From Ferruginibacter albus (lineage in GTDB: Bacteria; Bacteroidota; Bacteroidia; Chitinophagales; Chitinophagaceae): a stretch of 64,000 nt of DNA. The translations under genes were made by a program, and so were the position numbers. The stretch covers positions 1,514,001-1,578,000 of the forward strand of contig NZ_CP083388.1 in assembly GCF_020042285.1 (NCBI RefSeq). Direction: 5' to 3'. The notes below the pieces were generated by a model. That model searched no databases and was not told the DNA's origin. It was given only the letters and a program-made list of their open reading frames with translations. Below, piece by piece: positions 8,202-17,543 of this stretch (positions are counted from its first letter, which is position 1; each line of letters starts with the position of its first letter).

Positions 8202-10115
8202 TTACTCGAATAATTCCAGCTTGTTTTTAGGACGACGTTCATCCCACCATTTAAAACCCGGCAAAAACTTTTGATCTGTAGGGATCTGCTTAAGCGGGTA
8301 TAATGTGCCATCTACATCATTAATGAATTTTACCTTGTTCACTTCCCTGTTTATGAAAAATACATCGATCAGGTCGCCCTTGCTTCGGTTCATGCCGATA
8401 TAGGAACTGTCATCGTTCTGAGGAAAATAAATGCTTTCTGCAGGAGAGCCTTTTACCCGTAGATAATCCAGTCCGCCATTTTTAAAATAACCTGTCATGG
8501 TGGTGCCTGCCATTTGATTGTATAAATGCGGATCAGGTTGATTGATCATCATGGCAGATTCAAACACCCGAAGCATATCCGCCTTTTTGTTTTTGGTATA
8601 AAGAAAAATGGTATCCCCGGATATCTGTGATTGATGCGAAAAAACCAATGGATCGTAAAACAAACGGAATACAGAATCTTCAGCAGAGTAGAAGAGACTG
8701 TCGCAAACGGATTGTAAAGAATCGTTGAATATCCGCACATGATGAAAGGCAAGGAAATAACGTAATGAAGTATCAGCGCCTGCATTTATAACGGTAGGTT
8801 TTTTTAGTGTGTCGATGGACGTTAGTGACAGACTATCTTGCTTTTCTTTGATTGTTAAAGTGGTATCCCTGAATGTGGTGTCGGCAGCTATTTTTTTTGC
8901 AGAATCTATTGCTTTTGAAGCTGCTAAAACTAATGAGTCAACCATTGTTTTCATTGAATCTGCAATTTGTGCGGAATCATTTTTAGGTAATAAGGAGTCA
9001 ACGGTTGTTTGCGCAGAGTCTTTTATAGCGGTTGTTAAGCTGTCTGTTTTCTTTTTAAAAGAAAATTTATTGCCTAAGGATAATTTTGCTGGCGGTTGTT
9101 TTATTACTGTGTTAGTATCTGTTGCTGCTGTAACAATGGTATCTCGTTTTTTCAACCCCGAGAAGAGTGTATCTGCGGCAATAAAAGTACTATCGTTCTT
9201 TTCACCTACAAATATTAATACCGGTTTCCTGGTAGCAAGGACAGTGTTTGTTTTTTGATTTGAAAAGATCTGCCCGCCAATAATTGTATAACCGTTCACA
9301 CTATCTTTAACTACGGCATTGCCTTCCAACTGAAAGATGCCTGAGGCTTGATCGTAAGCACTCTGGTCTGAAATATAAATACGGCTACTGTCTTTAATAA
9401 TGGTTCTTTTACCAAAAAAGGCACTCCCTGTTTTCAGATCGTAAGTTCCCTCGCTTGTGTAGATATTGCCGCCTTTCTGCGCTTTAATATAGGTTTGGGT
9501 TATAAAGGTGGTGATCTGCGTTTCTGTATTGTATAATAAGCTATCTGTAATGATCTCATGTGTAGGATCAACCAGGTGAACATTATTTTTAAAGTAAACA
9601 TCCTTTGTATCGGCGTAGTAGGTGCCGTTTTCACTGGTGAGGGTTGTTTTGCCGTTTATAACTTTACCACCGTTCGTATAGTCGCCGATGTTAGTCTTAA
9701 GATCGTATTTTAATGATTGGGTATAAAGCGTTCCTTTATTTTGAACAAGCTTTACATTGTTATCCAGCCATGCGATCCTGTCGTTGCCCACATAGCGTAA
9801 ATGTTGCGCATAGGTATTGATACTGTCGTTTTGATTGATGTGTACATTACCAAAAGCTTCTAATACGTTTGTATGATGATTGATAACAGCACTGTCGCAA
9901 ATAAAAAGTGTGCCCCTTTCTTTTAAGATCACATTGCCCGCAATAGTTTCAATTACAAAACCGGAATCGATTGTTTTTTGGCGTAAGCTTTTACCTTGTA
10001 TGATCTGAATGATCCTTGTGGTATCATCTTGCGCAGCGGGAGCTTGTGCAGCAGTCCTGTTACAGATGATCAACAGTAAGAATAAAGAAACTGTATGTGC
10101 AGCAATTAATTTCAA
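8202..10115 (-). CDS. OstA/LptA-like outer-membrane biogenesis protein
   Basis: The 637-residue protein has a signal peptide (about 1-23) and then tandem beta-jellyroll OstA/LptA repeats: GNVILKERGTLFICDSAVINHHTNVLEAFGNV and several later copies with the same rhythm through about residue 300. A long Ser/Thr/Asp/Lys-rich low-complexity linker (about 320-430) separates a second OstA-like part that ends near 600. LptA/OstA domains bind LPS in the periplasm and bridge inner and outer membrane. Here the protein is much longer than E. coli LptA, as in other Bacteroidota. It lies 58 bases downstream of mlaD-like and in the LptD neighbourhood. Confidence 0.85.
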   Translation of the reverse strand: MKLIAAHTVSLFLLLIICNRTAAQAPAAQDDTTRIIQIIQGKSLRQKTIDSGFVIETIAGNVILKERGTLFICDSAVINHHTNVLEAFGNVHINQNDSINTYAQHLRYVGNDRIAWLDNNVKLVQNKGTLYTQSLKYDLKTNIGDYTNGGKVINGKTTLTSENGTYYADTKDVYFKNNVHLVDPTHEIITDSLLYNTETQITTFITQTYIKAQKGGNIYTSEGTYDLKTGSAFFGKRTIIKDSSRIYISDQSAYDQASGIFQLEGNAVVKDSVNGYTIIGGQIFSNQKTNTVLATRKPVLIFVGEKNDSTFIAADTLFSGLKKRDTIVTAATDTNTVIKQPPAKLSLGNKFSFKKKTDSLTTAIKDSAQTTVDSLLPKNDSAQIADSMKTMVDSLVLAASKAIDSAKKIAADTTFRDTTLTIKEKQDSLSLTSIDTLKKPTVINAGADTSLRYFLAFHHVRIFNDSLQSVCDSLFYSAEDSVFRLFYDPLVFSHQSQISGDTIFLYTKNKKADMLRVFESAMMINQPDPHLYNQMAGTTMTGYFKNGGLDYLRVKGSPAESIYFPQNDDSSYIGMNRSKGDLIDVFFINREVNKVKFINDVDGTLYPLKQIPTDQKFLPGFKWWDERRPKNKLELFE

Positions 10116-10173
10116 CTGGATAATTTTAGCCGGTGCAATTTCTTCATTTATTTGTTAAGAAAAGCCTTTAAGA

Positions 10174-11175
10174 CTAATGCGTATAAGGCGCATTTACTGT
10201 ATCGGGCAGTGGTACTGCCAAAGGTTCGCTTTTATCTTTTTTGCCAAATACAGAAATGCTTACGTAGCGTTTAGGATGAACTCTTATATCATCCAGCAAT
10301 AAATTTATTTTATTAGCAGTTGCGTTCAGGTTATTATACAAAGAGGCATTGTTCAAAAACTTTCCTGCTGTACCGCTTTCGCTGCTCAATTGTGTTTTTA
10401 GCTGGTCTATTGTTCCGTTCAATGTAGTCAATGTTTTTTGCAGATCTAAATTGGCAAGGTTAGCGGTTGTTTTATTTACGTTGGTCAATGTTTGTTCAAT
10501 CTGGTCGTTATTTTTAGCCAATGTACCCGTAACCGAGCTTAGATTGTTCATTGTTTTTCCAACAGCACCTGTTTGTGGATCCAGCATGTTTTGCAAGGAT
10601 GCAGAAGAAATAGCAAGATTAGCGGTAGTCTTGTTCAAGTTAAGCATAGTGCCTTTAATGGCTTCTTTTGCATTGTCATCCAATAAGCCGTTCACATTGC
10701 GTAAAACACTGTCCAGGGAGCCTACTGCCTTTTTTACCTCTATCAATACAGGATCTATTTTTTGAAAAGCTTCATCAATAGTGCCCATGGTTGCTTTGGT
10801 AAGAATGGTATCCCCGTTTTTATATAAGGCGCTATTGTTTCCTAGTTTGATATCCATGGAGGTAGTTCCTAAAATTGATGGAACAATGGTTACAACAGAG
10901 TTATCAGGGATATCCAGGGTTTGATTTAATGTCATTGTTACCACAATTCTTCTCATGTCTCTTCCGCCATCGGTTGCAGTAACAGTACCTACCTGCTTAC
11001 CATTTATCGTAATAGGGTTACTGTTAGCCAGGCCTTGTATATTATCGAACACGGCATAAAAATGTTCATTTTTGCCGGTGAAGCTTTTCCCTTTCAAAAA
11101 ATTAAAACCCAATATTAATAATACGATAGAGATACAGGTAAGTGCGCCTATTTTCGTTTCGTTAGATATTTTCAT
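10174..11175 (-). CDS. MlaD/MCE-domain lipid transport protein
   Basis: A 333-residue protein with one N-terminal transmembrane helix (about 8-25) followed by an MCE domain (about 38-115, with YAVFDNIQGLANSNPITINGKQVGTV). The remainder is a long helical region rich in Asn, Thr and Leu heptads (about 140-300), typical of MCE proteins that build a periplasmic tube. MlaD-type proteins form hexamers that move phospholipids between membranes. No MlaE permease or MlaF ATPase gene is in the window, so the partners must lie elsewhere. The neighbours amidase and OstA-like point to envelope maintenance. Confidence 0.88.
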   Translation of the reverse strand: MKISNETKIGALTCISIVLLILGFNFLKGKSFTGKNEHFYAVFDNIQGLANSNPITINGKQVGTVTATDGGRDMRRIVVTMTLNQTLDIPDNSVVTIVPSILGTTSMDIKLGNNSALYKNGDTILTKATMGTIDEAFQKIDPVLIEVKKAVGSLDSVLRNVNGLLDDNAKEAIKGTMLNLNKTTANLAISSASLQNMLDPQTGAVGKTMNNLSSVTGTLAKNNDQIEQTLTNVNKTTANLANLDLQKTLTTLNGTIDQLKTQLSSESGTAGKFLNNASLYNNLNATANKINLLLDDIRVHPKRYVSISVFGKKDKSEPLAVPLPDTVNAPYTH

Positions 11176-11199
11176 TCGTCAGTTGTAAAGTTTAATCAT

Positions 11200-11207
11200 C
11201 AAAAATA
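11200..11207 (-). promoter_or_regulatory. -7 promoter element of the mlaD-like gene
   Basis: The minus strand reads TATTTTTG, 25 bases upstream of the MlaD-like ATG. It suggests that this gene has its own promoter despite following the amidase gene. Confidence 0.45.
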
Positions 11208-11238
11208 ACGGAAAAGGATGAATAGTTTATAGTCTGCA

Positions 11239-11254
11239 GACCATAGTTATGGTC
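11239..11254. repeat. dyad in the amidase-mlaD gap
   Basis: GACCATA and TATGGTC flank a 2-base centre, a 7+7 dyad. It lies about 32 bases upstream of the mlaD-like -7 box. The loop would be too short for a good RNA hairpin, so a protein site is more plausible than a terminator. Confidence 0.35.
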
Positions 11255-11329
11255 CATAGTCGATAGATGTAATCTATTTCTTATGGTAAGCGCTAAACAA
11301 TATTCAGTCCAAAATAATAAATAATGGAA

Positions 11330-12313
11330 TTAATTGGGTTTGGTTGTTTGTTGTGTACTGTTAGAAGTATCCACTACAGGTTTAGGATTTTCAATAGATT
11401 CTTTATAACGTTTAATCGCTTTTGCAATGCTCTCTGCTATTTCCTGCTGCCCTTTTTCGCTGTTCAAATAGCGTTCATCGTCATGATTGGTGATAAAGCC
11501 GGTTTCAACCAGGATAGCAGGCATATTGGTAGCCTGTAACACCCAAATACCTTTTTGACGTTGGTTGATACCTAATGCAGGTCTGTCGGTATTGGCAATT
11601 TCTTCATTTACATATTGCGCTAACATAATGCTTCTTTTCTGAAAACGATTTGCATATATCTGTGCAATGGTTCTGTATTCAGGAGAACTAAAGTCAATGC
11701 TGTTTTCTGTACTGTCATTGCCCTGATCAATTTCAAAATCAGTATTGTTCATAACAGCTTTTAATTTTTCATCGGTCTTATGCGCAGCAAATATCCAAAC
11801 GCTGGTACCTTCCTGCGGGCATCCTATTTTATAATATTCATACACCGGCACTACTACATTCTTTGATTTGATCATTTTCTTTTTCTTCTTTCCTTTACCC
11901 ACATAATAAGTAGTATGTTTTATTTCGATACGAGTACCTATTTGTCGCCTGCCGGTTTTTAATGCTACGGCATCTGCGTGTATGCAAACAAACAGGTCGC
12001 CTTTATTGTCATTCGCTATTTGTGCTTTTTCTTTTACAGGCTGATAGATGTCTGTTGTACGGGTAGGTATTGTTTTTACATCAGGCAGATCTTTTTGCAG
12101 GATCGCCACCAGCTTATTGCTGATAGCAAGTGTTACGTTTTTTTCCCATGAATTTAAGCCACCTTCATAAGCGCCATGTGCGCCGCCGTCTTCGCCGCCA
12201 TGCCCGGCATCAACAATAATGGTTCTTAATTTTTTTGCAGTTTGGGAGAAACTATGAAGAGAAAGAAAAACAAATGGCAATACAATTACAAGGGATATTT
12301 TGTTTTTCAACAT
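11330..12313 (-). CDS. N-acetylmuramoyl-L-alanine amidase (Amidase_3)
   Basis: The 327-residue secreted protein (signal peptide about 1-23) carries an Amidase_3 zinc hydrolase domain. IIVDAGHGGEDGGAHG near residue 33 gives the first zinc His, a central CIHADA supplies another, and AILVETGF near 280 provides the catalytic Glu. It cleaves the bond between MurNAc and the stem peptide in the periplasm. A lysine-rich loop (GKGKKKKK) is inserted mid-domain. It is divergent from lptD across an 86-base gap, the arrangement seen in other Bacteroidota, which links peptidoglycan remodelling to LPS insertion. Confidence 0.92.
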   Translation of the reverse strand: MLKNKISLVIVLPFVFLSLHSFSQTAKKLRTIIVDAGHGGEDGGAHGAYEGGLNSWEKNVTLAISNKLVAILQKDLPDVKTIPTRTTDIYQPVKEKAQIANDNKGDLFVCIHADAVALKTGRRQIGTRIEIKHTTYYVGKGKKKKKMIKSKNVVVPVYEYYKIGCPQEGTSVWIFAAHKTDEKLKAVMNNTDFEIDQGNDSTENSIDFSSPEYRTIAQIYANRFQKRSIMLAQYVNEEIANTDRPALGINQRQKGIWVLQATNMPAILVETGFITNHDDERYLNSEKGQQEIAESIAKAIKRYKESIENPKPVVDTSNSTQQTTKPN

Positions 12314-12379
12314 ATAAATGGTTTTTTATGGGCGTTAGTAATTATCAGTTCATTCACAGTTTGTTGTGGCTATTATGAT

Positions 12380-12387
12380 TATTTTTG
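12380..12387 (+). promoter_or_regulatory. -7 promoter element of lptD
   Basis: TATTTTTG lies 12 bases before the ATG at 12400. Transcription would begin a few bases before 12400, which argues against the upstream in-frame TTG at 12385 as the start. Confidence 0.5.
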
Positions 12388-12399
12388 CCGCCAACTGCC

Positions 12400-15153
12400 A
12401 TGAATAACGTTTACAAAGGTAAGGCAAAATACATATTAGCTTTTGTGCTTTCGCTTCTGTTATTTACAGTGGCGATGAAAGGCGGCAATGGGCATTTTAT
12501 TCTTGCAGGTAATATCGTTATTGTTGATTCGCCACCGCCGGGTCCTATCGATTCTTCTTCCTTTATTCCTGTTCAAAAGTCTGATTCTTTAACGCAAAAT
12601 GATAGCACCAAAGTTTCTTTTGGTAAAAAATTAACAGATACTTTGGTTCCCAAGATAGATACGTTTACAATAAAAGGATCTAAGGATTCACTGGATGCAC
12701 CGGTTACCTATCATGCTGATGATTCAATGGTGCTGGATGTGCCAGCACAAAGAATACGCTTGTATGGCAAAGGCTCTAAAGCTAAATACCAGGATAATGA
12801 ACTAACGGCGCCGGGTATCGAGTTTGATCAAAAGAACCACCTGGTTTCTGCTACGATACAAAGAGACAGCACCGGTAAATTAATCGGTGTACCTCTTTTT
12901 GTACAGGGCGATTTTAAATCAAGAAGCGACACGATCAAATTTAATATGAAAACAGGAAAGGGGTTAACCAGTAGTACCTACACCCAGCAAGGAGAGATAT
13001 TTGTTCATGGAGAGAAAATAAAGAAGATCAGCCCGGATGTTTTTTATGCGTATAAAGGAACATTCACCACTTGTAATTTAGATACACCTCACTTTGGCTT
13101 TGTTAGTAAAAAAATAAAGTTCATTAATAAAAAAATGGCAATAACCGGACCCGTACATCCTGAAATAGAAGGTGTGCCATTACCTATCTATTTGCCTTTC
13201 GGGATATTCCCGATGGTGCAGGGGAGGCATTCCGGCTTGATAGCGCCTACTTTTATATCGGATCAAACACAAGGTATAGCCATGCAAGGTTTAGGTTACT
13301 ACAAAGTGTTAAGCGATAATTGGGATATTGTGTTCAGGGGAACATTATATTCTTACGGAGGATGGATGTTGAATGTAGCGCCTAACTATTATAAACGCTA
13401 TCATTATCGGGGTAATTTTTCATTGGATCTGAATACGCTTAAATCTAATTTTCAAGGAGATCCCGATTATAGGATAAGCCATTTGTTCCATATCAGATGG
13501 TCGCATATGATGGACAGCAAAGCAAGACCCGGCGTGAATTTTTCTGCTAATGTAGATGCAGGCAGCAGTGGATTTAACCAATCTGTTCCGGGTAATATAG
13601 GATTGAATTATACCAACCAGTTGAGCTCGTCTATACAATTTTCCAAAGTATGGAAAGACAAGCCTTTCAGTTTGTCGTTAACTGCCAGTCATAATCAAAA
13701 CTCTACCAACAAACAATTTAGTGTGACCTTGCCTGCAGCCACGTTTGTAGTAACTACTGTTTATCCGTTTAGAAGAAAAGAAGCTGTCGGGACGTTGAAA
13801 TGGTATGAGAATATAGGCGTAGGTTTAAATACTGAAGCAAGAAGCCAAACCGCTTTCAGCGATGATTCATTATTAACCAGAACATTAAGTGTAAGTAAAC
13901 AAATATCCAAGAATTTTCAGTGGGGAGCATCGCATAACGTTCCTATTTCCTTGTCGTTGCCGCCTGTGGGTGTTTTGCAGCTAGCCCCCAGCGTTAGTTA
14001 TTCAGAAAGATGGTACCAACAAAAGTTGATACGCAATTGGGATGAAGATGCCAATAAATTAGATACTACAATTCAAAAAGGATTTTATTCAGCCCGTAGT
14101 ATGTCATTCGGACTTAGTGTATCCACAAGAATATTTGGTATGATGGCGTTTGGCAAAAATTCAAAGATCCAGGCAATACGTCATGAGATCCGCCCTTCTA
14201 TAAGCATCAGCTATACCCCTGACATGAATAGCCGTTTCTATTACAATACACAAGTAGATAGTGCAGGCCATACGCAACGTTATTCTGTTTTTGACGGCAG
14301 CTTGTATGGTCCATTTGGCAGCGGCAGGTTTGGAGGCTTGAATTTTAGTGTTGACAACAATATTCAAATGAAGGTGCGCAATAAAAAAGACACCAGTGCG
14401 AATGGCGTGAAAAAAATAAGTTTATTGGATGGATTGAGCCTGAGCGGCAGTTATAATTTCCTGGTTGATTCTTTTCAGTTCAGCACATTTGCAATAAGCG
14501 CCCGTACCAATCTTTTTAACAAAGTAAACTTTACGGCTTCGGGGCAACTAGACCCTTATCAAATTGATTCAACAGGTAGAAGAATAAATACGCTGGTTTG
14601 GAAACAACATTTGCTTACATTAGGTAGGTTAATGACAGGAAATATTTCCTTATCCAGCTCTTTTAAAGGCGGCGAAAATAAAGTAACACCGGGCAATTCA
14701 CCTGTTACCCAACCGGTAAATTATAATCCTGCATCCGGCATGCCTTTATCGGAATACGAAACGGAGATGGCATACATTAATAATAACCCTGCCATGTTTA
14801 CGGATTTTAGTATTCCATGGTCGGTTAATTTATCCTACTCTTTAAATTTTTCAAGAACATTTAATATTACAGAACAGGATTTTCAGACACTGATCAGCCA
14901 AAACGTTAACATTGGCGGAACCCTGGGATTGTCTCCCAAATGGCAATTAGGATTTAACGGCTATTATAATATTACGACGGCGCAATTAGGCGGAGTATCA
15001 TTATCTCTTTCAAGAGATATGCACTGCTGGCAAATGGCGATCACCATTTCTCCCATATCGCCCAACCGTTATTTCACTTTTACCATCAACCCAAAATCGG
15101 GAATGTTGCGTGATCTGAAGATCAATCGTTCGAGGTATTTCTACGATCTGTAG
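12400..15153 (+). CDS. lptD: LPS-assembly protein LptD-like outer membrane barrel
   Basis: A 917-residue protein. After an N-terminal hydrophobic signal region comes a Ser/Asp/Lys-rich stretch, an OstA-type jellyroll (about 100-260, with MVLDVPAQRIRLYGKGSKAKY), the conserved SGLIAPTF-type barrel entry near 280, and then a large beta-barrel with alternating aromatic strands to the C-terminus. LptD inserts LPS into the outer leaflet. The start at 12400 is chosen because the -7 box at 12380-12387 overlaps the alternative TTG start. No LptE lipoprotein is adjacent. It is divergent from the amidase and next to OstA-like and MlaD. Confidence 0.85.
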   Translation: MNNVYKGKAKYILAFVLSLLLFTVAMKGGNGHFILAGNIVIVDSPPPGPIDSSSFIPVQKSDSLTQNDSTKVSFGKKLTDTLVPKIDTFTIKGSKDSLDAPVTYHADDSMVLDVPAQRIRLYGKGSKAKYQDNELTAPGIEFDQKNHLVSATIQRDSTGKLIGVPLFVQGDFKSRSDTIKFNMKTGKGLTSSTYTQQGEIFVHGEKIKKISPDVFYAYKGTFTTCNLDTPHFGFVSKKIKFINKKMAITGPVHPEIEGVPLPIYLPFGIFPMVQGRHSGLIAPTFISDQTQGIAMQGLGYYKVLSDNWDIVFRGTLYSYGGWMLNVAPNYYKRYHYRGNFSLDLNTLKSNFQGDPDYRISHLFHIRWSHMMDSKARPGVNFSANVDAGSSGFNQSVPGNIGLNYTNQLSSSIQFSKVWKDKPFSLSLTASHNQNSTNKQFSVTLPAATFVVTTVYPFRRKEAVGTLKWYENIGVGLNTEARSQTAFSDDSLLTRTLSVSKQISKNFQWGASHNVPISLSLPPVGVLQLAPSVSYSERWYQQKLIRNWDEDANKLDTTIQKGFYSARSMSFGLSVSTRIFGMMAFGKNSKIQAIRHEIRPSISISYTPDMNSRFYYNTQVDSAGHTQRYSVFDGSLYGPFGSGRFGGLNFSVDNNIQMKVRNKKDTSANGVKKISLLDGLSLSGSYNFLVDSFQFSTFAISARTNLFNKVNFTASGQLDPYQIDSTGRRINTLVWKQHLLTLGRLMTGNISLSSSFKGGENKVTPGNSPVTQPVNYNPASGMPLSEYETEMAYINNNPAMFTDFSIPWSVNLSYSLNFSRTFNITEQDFQTLISQNVNIGGTLGLSPKWQLGFNGYYNITTAQLGGVSLSLSRDMHCWQMAITISPISPNRYFTFTINPKSGMLRDLKINRSRYFYDL

Positions 15154-15167
15154 TTTACAATCTGTAG

Positions 15168-16121
15168 TTATTGTTTAAAGATCAGTTCATTAATTTCTTC
15201 TCCCATCTTTTTAGAAAGTATTGATGCGCCTGTTTCATTTAAATGGGCGTGATCGAAGAACATATCAGTTTTAAAAAGCGACATGGTATCAAATCTTATA
15301 TAAGGGATATTGAATTTGGCTGAAAGCTGAGTGCCTGTTTTAATGGCTATTTCTTTTTTAATTTTTTCGGTTTCAAAGATGGAATCTTTAATAGGAGGAT
15401 AAAACAAAAGCACTTTTGTTCCTTTTTGCAAGAATGATGTTATTATGTTTTCCATATTAGCAACCTGCGCAAGATTTATCTTAAAATCTTTATTCTTACC
15501 ATCATCAATTACAATGGCATGATCTTTAAAATTGAGTGGATTCAGAGAAGTAAATCCACGGTACGAATATTTACCATATGCAGACCCTGATGCATTCAGG
15601 TCTGATCTAAAAATGGTCATTCTGTTGTAGTCATCAAAAAAACTGTATTTGGTAAAAGGAAGGAGTTTAATAAGGGCAGTGTTGTAATGCATCTTTTTCA
15701 TAGCATCGGTAACAGTAGGGCTTTTTAAATAATACAACAAGCCAAACATTGCTTCAAAGGCATCTGTACTGTCTATAGAATATTCATCTAAATTAATCGC
15801 TACTATTTTAGGAGCAGGATGGTTCTCAAGATACCAGTTAGCAAAAAGTGCCGTTACTCTTGGATCTGCACCTGCAATTCCAAAATTGAAAGAGCTAAGC
15901 TTTGTACAGGAATCTACATAGTAAGGATCTATTCCAAATTGTACACGGGAATCACCAAAGAATAACAGATCGTAGTCAGGTGTTGAATTGGCACAGGCAT
16001 CTCCTTTATCAAAAAAAACTCTTTGCCAGTTTTCTTTAAAGCGATGATCAAAATATGTTCCGCATACCCAGGCAATGAGTAAACTTGAAAGTAATGTTAT
16101 TAAAAGTCGTTGCCTGTACAT
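15168..16121 (-). CDS. SGNH-hydrolase-like protein paired with MBOAT acyltransferase
   Basis: The 317-residue protein has an N-terminal signal anchor (about 5-22) and an SGNH-type fold: FFGDSRVQFGID with the candidate nucleophile Ser58, and DHAHLNETGA near residue 290 giving the Asp/His pair. This is the AlgJ/AlgX/DltD-like layout in which a periplasmic SGNH protein works with an MBOAT membrane protein to add acyl groups to an exported glycan. It starts at 16121, where the MBOAT gene ends (1 base shared), strong evidence of translational coupling. The acceptor glycan is unknown. Confidence 0.82.
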   Translation of the reverse strand: MYRQRLLITLLSSLLIAWVCGTYFDHRFKENWQRVFFDKGDACANSTPDYDLLFFGDSRVQFGIDPYYVDSCTKLSSFNFGIAGADPRVTALFANWYLENHPAPKIVAINLDEYSIDSTDAFEAMFGLLYYLKSPTVTDAMKKMHYNTALIKLLPFTKYSFFDDYNRMTIFRSDLNASGSAYGKYSYRGFTSLNPLNFKDHAIVIDDGKNKDFKINLAQVANMENIITSFLQKGTKVLLFYPPIKDSIFETEKIKKEIAIKTGTQLSAKFNIPYIRFDTMSLFKTDMFFDHAHLNETGASILSKKMGEEINELIFKQ

Positions 16122-17503
16122 TAGAATTGAAAATAAATAAAGGATATTTTATGAAATACTCCCCAAAAAATAATGAGGAAGCAATTTATATTCATGAATA
16201 TGATGTCTGCTACAAAATATTTATTAAAAGAATTTAAAGTTAAAGACGAAAATCGTTCAACGCCGAAAACATACCCACAAACAAGTGCAATGAGAATGAT
16301 CGTATTCAACCCATAATTGGTTAAAGCACCGCGGAGAGAAAAGTTACTGAAATGTAATGCGCTTGTTATTACCTCTATTGCATTGTGGAATGAGGAAGCC
16401 CTGAAAAATATCCATGCAAATAGAACTACTAAAATGGTCAAAAACCAACCTATGATCTTCGGGAATATTCTCTTGCTTATATATCTCTCATACAAATTGA
16501 ACAGAACAGCATAGCTGCCATGCAACGATCCCCATATAATGAAATTCCAACCAGCGCCATGCCACAAGCCGCTTAAAATAAAAGTGCATAATGTGTTGAC
16601 GTTTTTCTTTAGTTCTCCTTTTCTATTTCCGCCCAGCGGGATATAAACATAATCTCTAAACCAGCTGGATAAGGACACATGCCAACGATGCCAAAATTCT
16701 TTGATGTTCTTAGAAAAATAAGGTCGTTTAAAATTAATGCAGAGATCAATGCCCATGCATTTGGCACAACCAATGGCTATGTCAGAATAGCCTGAAAAGT
16801 CAGCATAAATTTGAATAGCAAAGAAAATAACAGCCAGCCATGTGGCACCGCAATTTGCGTTTAATGGATGATTAAAAACATTGTCAACAAAACCTGATAG
16901 CCTATCTGCTAAAACAACTTTTTTTACAAAGCCCCAAAGCATCAGGCGGATGCCTTCGTGTAAATTTTGCCAGTTGAATTTATGTGCGGTAAAAAATTGT
17001 GGCAGCAAATGTTGTGGACGTTCGATAGGACCTGCTACTAATTGCGGGTAGAATAGTACATACAATGAAAAGTATCCTAAATGTTTTACTGCCTTTTGAT
17101 TGCCTCGATATACTTCTATGGTGTAGCTAAGTGATTGAAATGTATGAAACGATAATCCAAGCGGTAAAATAATTTTAAATAAAATAAAATTGCTGCCAAT
17201 GGCGGTGTTGATATTCTCAATAAAAAAATTAGAATATTTAAAGAAGAACAATAAGCCCAGGTTGGAAAAAATGCTTACTAACAGCCATTTCTTTTTTCGT
17301 TGGTTTTTTTCTATTTGAAGGGCAGAAAAAAAGTCAATTAAAATAATGCCAAACAAAATAAAGATAAAGGCCGGGATAAAGAAACAATAAAATATACAGC
17401 TTGCTATTAACAATGTGATCCACCTGTAACTAAATGGAGTAAGATAATACAGCAAGGTTACCAGCGGAAAGAAAAGTAAAAATTCAAATGAGTTAAAAAG
17501 CAT
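16121..17503 (-). CDS. MBOAT-family O-acyltransferase (AlgI/DltB-like)
   Basis: A polytopic membrane protein of about 460 residues. Diagnostic features are the N-terminal LFNSFEFLLFFPLV, the mid-protein FWHRWHVSLSSWFRDYVYIPLGGN, and GLWHGAGWNFIIWG with the invariant His of the MBOAT family. It carries acyl groups across the inner membrane for transfer to a polysaccharide. The frame is open to 17551, but the ATG at 17503 gives the conserved family N-terminus, so I chose it. It is followed immediately by the SGNH partner and preceded by a potassium-channel gene on the same strand. Confidence 0.9.
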   Translation of the reverse strand: MLFNSFEFLLFFPLVTLLYYLTPFSYRWITLLIASCIFYCFFIPAFIFILFGIILIDFFSALQIEKNQRKKKWLLVSIFSNLGLLFFFKYSNFFIENINTAIGSNFILFKIILPLGLSFHTFQSLSYTIEVYRGNQKAVKHLGYFSLYVLFYPQLVAGPIERPQHLLPQFFTAHKFNWQNLHEGIRLMLWGFVKKVVLADRLSGFVDNVFNHPLNANCGATWLAVIFFAIQIYADFSGYSDIAIGCAKCMGIDLCINFKRPYFSKNIKEFWHRWHVSLSSWFRDYVYIPLGGNRKGELKKNVNTLCTFILSGLWHGAGWNFIIWGSLHGSYAVLFNLYERYISKRIFPKIIGWFLTILVVLFAWIFFRASSFHNAIEVITSALHFSNFSLRGALTNYGLNTIILIALVCGYVFGVERFSSLTLNSFNKYFVADIIFMNINCFLIIFWGVFHKISFIYFQF

Positions 17504-17543
17504 ATAGTTGTAACAAATATAGGGACTGTACGAGATTTGCTGT

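Noticed and set aside
8809..9258. Long plus-strand frame (149 codons) inside the OstA-like gene
   Set aside because: Antisense shadow of the Ser/Thr/Asp-rich linker; no signal, motif or promoter of its own.
12385..12399. TTG start of lptD at 12385
   Set aside because: It overlaps the -7 promoter box; the ATG at 12400 is more plausible.
15140..15170. Direct repeat ATCTGTAGTT after lptD
   Set aside because: Two short copies at the gene end only; likely local slippage with no attachment-site or mobile-element context.
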